Source of the DNA: an uncultured Clostridia bacterium
Lineage (GTDB): Bacteria; Bacillota; Clostridia; TANB77; CAG-508
Reading direction: 5' to 3'
Assembly (NCBI GenBank): GCA_934149155.1
Contig: CAKPDZ010000012.1
Span: forward strand, 1-28,822
DNA length: 28,822 nucleotides
Each line of letters starts with the position of its first letter. Within the stretch, counting starts at the first letter, position 1. This document shows positions 23,023-28,822 of this stretch, piece after piece. The notes beneath the pieces are model-generated. The model ran no database searches. It was not told where the DNA came from and worked only from the letters and a program-made list of their open reading frames with translations. Both the position numbers and the translations under genes were made by a program.

Positions 23023-24168
23023 ATGTTAAAAAAAGTAGCTATACTAGCAAATGGAGGAGATGTATCTGGCTTTAATGCTGTAATTAGAGCAATAATAAAA
23101 ACAGCAGAACATAATAATGTAGAATGCTATGGATTTATAGATGGATATAATGGATTATTAAAAAATGAATATGTAAGATTAAGTACAGCAAATGATGCAA
23201 CAGCATCAGGAATACTACCTAAAGGAGGGTCAATAATTGGATCATCAACAAATGCAAATGTATTTAATTATAAAGTAGTTGGAGAAAATGGAGAAGTTGA
23301 ATACAAAGACTTATCAGATGTATGTGTAGAAAATATCAAAAAAGATGGATTTGATTGTATTTTTACATTAGGAGGAGATGGAACACAAAAATCAGCAAGA
23401 GACTTTTCTACAAAAGGAGTAAATGTAATAGGGGTTCCAAAAACTATAGACAATGATGTTGCATGTACAGATATAACATTTGGATACAATACAGCAGTAT
23501 CTGTTGCTGCAGAAGCATTGGATAGACTACATACAACAGGAGAAACACATCATAGAATCATGGTACTAGAAGTTATGGGAAGATATGCAGGATGGATTGC
23601 ATTAGAATCTGCAATAGCAGGAGGAGCTGATGTTGCATTAATTCCAGAAATTCCATATGATATTAACAAAGCAGTAGATAAAATAAATGAAAGAAGAGCT
23701 AAAGGAAAAGAATTTAGTATAGTTGTAGTTGCAGAAGGTGCTGCTCCAAAAGGAGGAGAAATTACAGTTGAAGGAAAAAGAGATAATGGAGCAGGCGTTG
23801 ATAACAATAAACTTGGTGGAGTAGGTCAAGTTGTTGCTAGACAATTAGAAAAATTAACAGGGTTAGAAGCAAGAAATACAACTCTTGGATATATGCAAAG
23901 GGGTGGAACACCAACAGCATTTGATAGAGTTTTATCTACTAAATATGGTGCTAAAGCTATGGAACTTGCATTAAAAGGACAATTCGGAGTATTAGCAGTA
24001 TTAAGAAATGGAAAATTAGATAGCGTTTCTTTAGAAGATGTTGTAGGAAATAATACTAAAATAGGTGCTGTTTCTGGTAATACTGCAGAGAGTAATTTAA
24101 GAAAAGTCACAATGGATGATGATTTAGTTAAAACTGCTAGAGATATTGGAATTTGTTTAGGAGACTAA
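23023..24168 (+). CDS. 6-phosphofructokinase
   Basis: AGGAGG precedes the ATG. The 381-residue protein shows the family motifs: ANGGDVSGFNAVIRA at the N-terminus, FTLGGDGTQKSA, VIGVPKTIDNDVACTD, MGRYAGWIALES, VVVAEGA and TTLGYMQRGGTPTAFDRVLS. It phosphorylates fructose 6-phosphate, the committed step of glycolysis. At the two phosphoryl-donor positions it has Gly120 (GGDGT; Asp in PPi enzymes) and Lys140 (PKTID; Gly in classical bacterial ATP enzymes). The Gly/Lys pair is known from ATP-dependent members of the group III/trypanosomatid type, so ATP is the likely donor. It appears monocistronic. Confidence 0.93.
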   Translation: MLKKVAILANGGDVSGFNAVIRAIIKTAEHNNVECYGFIDGYNGLLKNEYVRLSTANDATASGILPKGGSIIGSSTNANVFNYKVVGENGEVEYKDLSDVCVENIKKDGFDCIFTLGGDGTQKSARDFSTKGVNVIGVPKTIDNDVACTDITFGYNTAVSVAAEALDRLHTTGETHHRIMVLEVMGRYAGWIALESAIAGGADVALIPEIPYDINKAVDKINERRAKGKEFSIVVVAEGAAPKGGEITVEGKRDNGAGVDNNKLGGVGQVVARQLEKLTGLEARNTTLGYMQRGGTPTAFDRVLSTKYGAKAMELALKGQFGVLAVLRNGKLDSVSLEDVVGNNTKIGAVSGNTAESNLRKVTMDDDLVKTARDIGICLGD

Positions 24169-24199
24169 AATAAATAATAGAAGAATTATGTAAAATTAG

Positions 24200-24229
24200 T
24201 TGCATACAGAGTCTGCAATGTGGTATAAT
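24200..24229 (+). promoter_or_regulatory. Promoter of the acidic unknown gene
   Basis: TTGCAT at 24200-24205 and TATAAT at 24224-24229 are 18 bp apart; TGG precedes the -10. TTGCA and TGCAA form a small dyad across the spacer. Confidence 0.6.
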
Positions 24230-24301
24230 AAAAAGGTAACAATTGGCAATTTTACTTTATAGTATAAGTAAAAGCAATTTTCAAATATCAGGAGGAATGT
24301 T

Positions 24302-24772
24302 ATGATTACAATGGAAATGGTTCGGAATGCAAGATTAGAAGATTTATTTTTTGCTACTATTTCTAAAGAACTAACTTGGGAAGAATCAGAGAAGTACCAT
24401 TTATCAGGCCTTGAAGGTATTCCAGATGGAATTACTCCAAGTGAATTGTTAAGGGTAGCTATTGCTGAAGCTCTTGAAGAAGCGGGAGAAATTACAGAAG
24501 GAGCAGTAGAAGAAAAAATAAATGAGATAAAAAATAGTATTTTATCTTGTATTAAAGAAGAACAAGTTACGATAATATTCATCAAAAATAATGAATATTT
24601 CGATGTAACCAGCATGGAAATCTTAAGCGATGAATATGAAGTTTCAAACTTAGAACCACTTTCTAAATATGCGACTGAAAATGACTTTGAACTCGAAGAG
24701 AGTGAAGAGGGATTAGTATTTTCACTTGAAGAAAACATCTTAGAAAAGTATTTGAAAGAAATTGAGAAATAA
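24302..24772 (+). CDS. Acidic protein of unknown function
   Basis: CAGGAGGAATGTT places a good ribosome site before ATG 24302 (ATG 24311 is an alternative). The 156-residue product is rich in Glu (ALEEAGEITEGAVEEKINE; FELEESEEGLVFSLEENIL) with no signal or membrane segment, so it is cytoplasmic. SEKYHLSGLEGIPDGITPSE and VTIIFIKNNEYFDVTSMEIL suggest a mixed alpha/beta fold. I do not recognise a family. It has its own promoter and a following hairpin. Confidence 0.7.
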   Translation: MITMEMVRNARLEDLFFATISKELTWEESEKYHLSGLEGIPDGITPSELLRVAIAEALEEAGEITEGAVEEKINEIKNSILSCIKEEQVTIIFIKNNEYFDVTSMEILSDEYEVSNLEPLSKYATENDFELEESEEGLVFSLEENILEKYLKEIEK

Positions 24773-24783
24773 GCTCACTAAAG

Positions 24784-24814
24784 CAAACCTCTACATATAG
24801 CATGTAGAGGTTTG
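24784..24814. terminator. 13-bp perfect hairpin after the acidic unknown gene
   Basis: CAAACCTCTACAT at 24784-24796 pairs with ATGTAGAGGTTTG at 24802-24814 over a 5-base loop. No T run follows on the plus strand, so termination efficiency is uncertain. Confidence 0.6.
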
Positions 24815-24846
24815 TAATAATTCACATAAATTTCACAAAAAGAGCA

Positions 24847-24892
24847 TTGACAAAAGTGACACTGTGTCATTATAATATATGACATAGTGTTA
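24847..24892 (+). promoter_or_regulatory. Autoregulated promoter of the TetR-ABC operon with two operators
   Basis: TTGACA at 24847-24852 and TATAAT at 24871-24876 are 18 bp apart. Between them lies a perfect palindrome, TGACACTGTGTCA (24857-24869). A second, diverged copy, TGACATAGTGTTA (24880-24892), begins three bases after the -10. Both positions would block RNA polymerase, as expected for the TetR product encoded next. Confidence 0.75.
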
Positions 24893-24918
24893 TTTTTTTG
24901 TCGAAAGGAAGTGATTAA

Positions 24919-25539
24919 ATGCCAAAAGAAACATTTTTAAAATTGTCAAAAGAGAAACAGCAAAAAATAATAAAATCTGCTAAAAAAGAATTTGCAAGAG
25001 CACCAATAGAAAATGTTTCAATAAAAAATATAGTAGAAGATGCAGATATTGCAAGAGGGAGTTTTTATCAATATTTTGAAAGTAAAGAAGATTTACTTAT
25101 ATACATATTAAAAGAAAATTCAGAAGAACTAAATAATAAGTTAAGAAACAAATTAAAAGAAATTAATGGAAATATATTTGAATTATATGTTTTTTTATAT
25201 GATTCAATGATAGAAGAATTCACGAATAATCCGGACCAAGAATTATTTAGACAAATATTTATTAATTTAAAATCTTCAGATGAAAATGTATTTGACTTAG
25301 TAAAAAAAACCAAGCCTCAAGATATTATAGAATATTATGAGCAAATTGATAAGACAAAATTAAATATAACAAATCATGAAGATTTAGTAATAATTTGTGA
25401 TATGCTAAATGCTATTACAAGAAGAGCAGTAATAAAAAATTTTAAGAATAAGTCAAAAGAATATTGTAGAAAAATGTTCTTAAAAGAAATAGAATATTTA
25501 AAACATGGAATAGAAAAAAAGGAGGAAAAAGATGCTTAA
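24919..25539 (+). CDS. TetR/AcrR-family transcriptional regulator
   Basis: GAAAGGAAGTG lies before the ATG. The 206-residue protein has the N-terminal HTH of the family (residues ~10-55): QQKIIKSAKKEFARAPIENV, SIKNIVEDADIARGSFYQYF and ESKEDLLIYILKEN. The C-terminal ligand-binding part is unlike any I can name. The stop overlaps the ABC transporter start by eight bases, and two matching palindromes lie in the promoter, so it very likely represses its own operon and responds to a compound exported by the transporter. Confidence 0.93.
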   Translation: MPKETFLKLSKEKQQKIIKSAKKEFARAPIENVSIKNIVEDADIARGSFYQYFESKEDLLIYILKENSEELNNKLRNKLKEINGNIFELYVFLYDSMIEEFTNNPDQELFRQIFINLKSSDENVFDLVKKTKPQDIIEYYEQIDKTKLNITNHEDLVIICDMLNAITRRAVIKNFKNKSKEYCRKMFLKEIEYLKHGIEKKEEKDA

Positions 25540-27736
25540 AATATTAAAAAACTTAAAACAATCATGGATGTCAGTACTTGTAATTGTTGCATTATTATGT
25601 GTTCAAGCAGCGGTAGATTTAGAATTACCTAATTATACTTCAAAAATAGTAAATACAGGTATACAAGCGGGAGGAATTGAATATGCAGTACCAGAAACAA
25701 TAAGCCAAAAAGATATGGATGCAATATTACTATTCTCAAATGATGATGACAAAATATTAGAAAACTACACAACAGACGATGCTGACGGAAACTATGTTAT
25801 AAAAGATTTAAAAGAAAGTGAAAAAGAAGAACTTGAACAAATAATGACAAAACCAATCATTATATCAAGAACAGTGCAAAAAGAAGAAATGGCTAATAAA
25901 ATAAAAGAACAAATATTAGTAAATGTACCAGAAAACCGAAAAGAAATGATGCAAAATATGTCAATAATAGACATATTAAAAACAATGCCAGAAGAACAAT
26001 TAAATCAAATGCTTAGTGAATCAACCAAACAAATAGATGAAATGCAAGATTCAATCAAAAGTCAAGCAGCAGTTGCATATGTAAAAGAAATATATAAAGA
26101 TGCAGGTGTTGATACAGATAAATTACAAATGAATTACATAATGGTTGCTGGTTTAAAGATGTTAGTGTTAGCAGCAATAAGTATGGCATCAGGTATTACA
26201 ATAATGATGTTATCATCAAGAGTTGGTGCTAAAATGGCAAAAACACTAAGAGAAAAAATATTTAATAAAGTACTAAAATTTTCAACTAAAGAATTAAGAG
26301 AATTTTCAACCGCTTCTTTAATTACTCGTAGTACAAATGATGTGCAACAAATTCAACAATTATTAGCAATGCTATTTAGAACAGTAGTATATGCACCAAT
26401 AATAGGAATAGGTGGAGTAATAAAAGTAATACATCAAAGTAACACATCAATGGCCTGGATAATAGGAGCAGCAGTAATTACAATATTAGTAGTTGTTGCA
26501 ATACTATTTGCAGTTGCAATGCCAAAATTCAAGAAACTACAAGACTTAATAGACAAATTAAATGGTGTAGCAAGAGAGATATTAACAGGAAAATCTGTAA
26601 TTAGAGCATTCAATACAGAAGAAAGAGAAGAAAAAAGATTTGACAGTGCAAACACAGACTTAACAAAAGCAAATATATTTGTAAACAGAACAATGTCAGT
26701 AATGATGCCAATGTTAATGCTTATTATGAATGGTGTATCAATCTTAATTATATGGGGTGGCGGACACAACATAGACCAAGGTATAATGCAAGTTGGAGAT
26801 ATGTTAGCATTTATTCAATATGCAATGCAAATAGTAATGAGTTTCTTAATGATTTCTATGATTTCAATAATGCTTCCAAGAGCATCTGTATCAGCTAATA
26901 GAATTACAGAAATATTAGAAACAGAGCCAAGTATTAAAGATAAAGAAACAACAAAGAAATTAGATCCAAGTAAAAAAGGATTAGTAGAATTCAAAAATGT
27001 ATCATTTAGATATCCTGATGCAGATACAGAAATACTTGAAGATATTAACTTTACAGCAGAATCAGGAAAAACAACTGCAATAATAGGAAGTACAGGAAGT
27101 GGAAAATCAACAGTTGTAAATTTAATACCAAGATTTTATGATGTAACAGGAGGAGAGCTTTTAGTTGATGGTGTAAATGTAAAAGATTTATCTCAAAAAG
27201 AATTAAGAGAGGTTATTGGTTTTGTACCACAAAAAGGAGTATTATTCTCTGGAACAATTGAAAGTAATATAAAATATTCTAATGAAAGTATGTCAGATGA
27301 AAAAATGATAGAAGCAGCAGAAATAGCGCAAGCAACAGAATTTATCGATGGAAAAGATGACAAATATAAATCAGAAATAGCGCAAGGCGGAAGCAATGTA
27401 TCAGGAGGACAAAAGCAAAGATTATCAATAGCAAGAGCTGTTGCAAAAGACCCAGAAATATTTGTGTTTGATGATAGTTTTTCTGCATTAGACTTTAAAA
27501 CAGATGCAGCATTAAGAGAAGCATTAGCACAAAGAACAAATAATAAAACAAATATAATTGTAGCACAAAGAATTAGTACTATTTTAAATGCAGATAAAAT
27601 AATAGTTTTAGATGATGGAAAAATAGTAGGGCAAGGAACACATGAAGAATTACTTGAAAATAATGAAACATACAGAGAAATTGCATTATCACAATTGTCT
27701 GAAGAAGAATTAAATAAAAAGGAAGGAGGAAAATAA
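25532..27736 (+). CDS. Heterodimeric ABC exporter, subunit with degenerate ATP site
   Basis: Translationally coupled to the TetR gene, with AAAAGGAGG upstream. The 734-residue half-transporter has a membrane domain and a C-terminal nucleotide domain: Walker A GSTGSGKSTVVNL (~519), signature NVSGGQKQRLSIA (~623), Walker B IFVFDDSFSALD. The catalytic Glu is replaced by Asp648 and the switch His by Gln679 (IIVAQRIS). This is the known pattern of the TM287/BmrC/LmrC-type partner, which forms the non-hydrolytic site of a heterodimer. Between the first two helices lies a ~150-residue charged extracellular insertion (~35-190), larger than in minimal exporters. Probable drug or lipid-like substrate efflux. 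Confidence 0.92.
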   Translation: MLKILKNLKQSWMSVLVIVALLCVQAAVDLELPNYTSKIVNTGIQAGGIEYAVPETISQKDMDAILLFSNDDDKILENYTTDDADGNYVIKDLKESEKEELEQIMTKPIIISRTVQKEEMANKIKEQILVNVPENRKEMMQNMSIIDILKTMPEEQLNQMLSESTKQIDEMQDSIKSQAAVAYVKEIYKDAGVDTDKLQMNYIMVAGLKMLVLAAISMASGITIMMLSSRVGAKMAKTLREKIFNKVLKFSTKELREFSTASLITRSTNDVQQIQQLLAMLFRTVVYAPIIGIGGVIKVIHQSNTSMAWIIGAAVITILVVVAILFAVAMPKFKKLQDLIDKLNGVAREILTGKSVIRAFNTEEREEKRFDSANTDLTKANIFVNRTMSVMMPMLMLIMNGVSILIIWGGGHNIDQGIMQVGDMLAFIQYAMQIVMSFLMISMISIMLPRASVSANRITEILETEPSIKDKETTKKLDPSKKGLVEFKNVSFRYPDADTEILEDINFTAESGKTTAIIGSTGSGKSTVVNLIPRFYDVTGGELLVDGVNVKDLSQKELREVIGFVPQKGVLFSGTIESNIKYSNESMSDEKMIEAAEIAQATEFIDGKDDKYKSEIAQGGSNVSGGQKQRLSIARAVAKDPEIFVFDDSFSALDFKTDAALREALAQRTNNKTNIIVAQRISTILNADKIIVLDDGKIVGQGTHEELLENNETYREIALSQLSEEELNKKEGGK

Positions 27737-27737
27737 T

Positions 27738-28822
27738 ATGCCAGGACCAATGGGGCCAAGACCAGGCCATACAACAGAAAAGGCCAAAGATTTTAAAGGA
27801 ACAACAAAAAAATTAATAAAAAATTATTTGTCAAAATATAAAATCGGATTAATAATAGTATTTATATTTGCAGTAGGAAGTACTATATTTTCTATAATAG
27901 GACCTAAAATATTAGGAAATGCAACAACAGAAATATTTAATGGTTTAGTAAATAAAATATCAGGAAATGGTGGAATAGACTTTGGAAAAGTTGGAATAAT
28001 CCTACTAACACTATTAGGACTATATGTAGTCAGTGCATTATTTTCTTTCATCCAAAGTTTTGCAATGACACAAATTGCTCAAAATCTTACATATAAATTA
28101 AGAAAAGATTTAGCACATAAAATAAATTCACTTCCAATGAATTATTTTGATAAAAAGACAAATGGAGAAGTATTGTCAATAATAACAAATGATATAGATA
28201 CATTAGGAATGAATTTGAATCAAAGTATTACACAAATAATAACATCAATATGTACACTGGTTGGAATATTAATAATGATGCTTTCAATTAGTTGGCAAAT
28301 GACATTAATTTCATTAATAGTTATGCCAATTGGAGCATTTCTTGTAAAAATAATAGTAGGAAAATCACAAAAATACTTTAAAAAGCAACAAGATTACTTA
28401 GGACATGTAAATGGTCAAGTAGAAGAGGTGTTTTCAGGATTGACAATTGTAAAAGCATTTAATGGAGAAGAAGATGCACAAAAAGAATTTGAAAAAGCAA
28501 ATTCAGAATTGTATAGTTCAGCATGGAAATCTCAATTTTTATCAGGATTGATGCACCCAATAATGGGATTTATATCAAATATTGGATATGTAGGTGTAGC
28601 AATTGCAGGAGGTTATTTAGCTATTAACGGAAAAATTACTGTAGGAAATATACAAAGTTTTATACAATATAATAAACAATTTACACAACCAGTAAACCAA
28701 ATTGCACAAGTATCAAGTATGTTACAAGCAATGGTTGCTGCAACAGAAAGAATATTTGAATTCTTAGAAGAAGATGAAGAAGTTGAAACTTATGTAGAAG
28801 GAACAACAACAGAAGGCTTAAA
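27738..28822 (+). CDS. Heterodimeric ABC exporter, second subunit (3' end outside the window)
   Basis: AAGGAGGAAA precedes ATG 27738, one base after the previous stop, and the frame is open to the window edge (361 codons). The start is Gly/Pro-rich (MPGPMGPRPGHTTEKAKDFK), as usual for the second subunit of these pairs. The membrane domain follows with GLIIVFIFAVGSTIFSIIGP, coupling-helix motifs SLPMNYFDKKTNGEVLSIIT and VEEVFSGLTIVKAFNGEED. The nucleotide domain, where the canonical Glu and His should be, lies beyond the window. Confidence 0.93.
   Translation, partial: MPGPMGPRPGHTTEKAKDFKGTTKKLIKNYLSKYKIGLIIVFIFAVGSTIFSIIGPKILGNATTEIFNGLVNKISGNGGIDFGKVGIILLTLLGLYVVSALFSFIQSFAMTQIAQNLTYKLRKDLAHKINSLPMNYFDKKTNGEVLSIITNDIDTLGMNLNQSITQIITSICTLVGILIMMLSISWQMTLISLIVMPIGAFLVKIIVGKSQKYFKKQQDYLGHVNGQVEEVFSGLTIVKAFNGEEDAQKEFEKANSELYSSAWKSQFLSGLMHPIMGFISNIGYVGVAIAGGYLAINGKITVGNIQSFIQYNKQFTQPVNQIAQVSSMLQAMVAATERIFEFLEEDEEVETYVEGTTTEGL

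Noticed and set aside
24196..24738. Minus-strand open frame opposite the acidic unknown gene
   Set aside because: No ribosome site or recognisable family; the plus-strand gene has promoter, ribosome site and hairpin.

Overview
The window is about 29 kb of very AT-rich DNA from an endospore-forming, Clostridia-like Firmicute. The complete spoIIIA operon, a GerA-type spore germinant receptor subunit, a Spo0A DNA-binding domain, rubrerythrin, strong AGGAGG ribosome binding sites and abundant intrinsic terminators support this. Translation uses the standard code: an RF2 gene with the classical programmed frameshift at an in-frame TGA is present, so TGA is a stop here.

Layout. 1-410: end of a PAP2 phosphatase. 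508-1311: carboxymuconolactone decarboxylase/cupin gene behind a MerR-type promoter, broken by one nonsense codon. 1390-3250: a gene graveyard with a flavin reductase remnant, a decayed type III toxin-antitoxin locus whose antitoxin repeats still show pseudoknot covariation, and a frameshifted DUF2812 membrane protein running in frame into a small GNAT gene. 3251-6992: SAM methyltransferase, hexapeptide acetyltransferase and a CtpE-like P-type ATPase. 6998-7326: remnants of a probable GGDEF gene. 7445-7963: an orphan Spo0A effector domain without receiver, its terminator followed immediately by the 5' part of a group II intron. 8294-10446: YebC/TACO1 protein and a secreted or anchored protein of unknown function. 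10545-15555: spoIIIAA to spoIIIAH, with spoIIIAA frameshifted near its 5' end by a short duplicated repeat. 15651-17485: nicotinamidase-like hydrolase and rubrerythrin. 16685-16839 and 17556-17740: two unrelated long palindromic intergenic elements. 17781-19424 (minus): GerA-family germination protein. 19542-20667: frameshifted transglutaminase-like protein. 20688-22840: prfB and a short aspartokinase. 23023-24168: phosphofructokinase with a perfect 26-bp palindrome in its leader. 24302-24772: unknown acidic protein. 24919-28822: TetR regulator with two operator copies and a heterodimeric ABC exporter (second subunit cut by the window end).

The sporulation genes (spoIIIA channel, GerA receptor, Spo0A-like domain) form the functional theme. 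The remainder is housekeeping (prfB, yebC, lysC, pfkA) mixed with accessory genes in different stages of decay. The strongest unusual signals are the degraded type III toxin-antitoxin locus, the repeat insertion in spoIIIAA, the receiver-less Spo0A with its adjoining intron scar, and the two palindromic elements.
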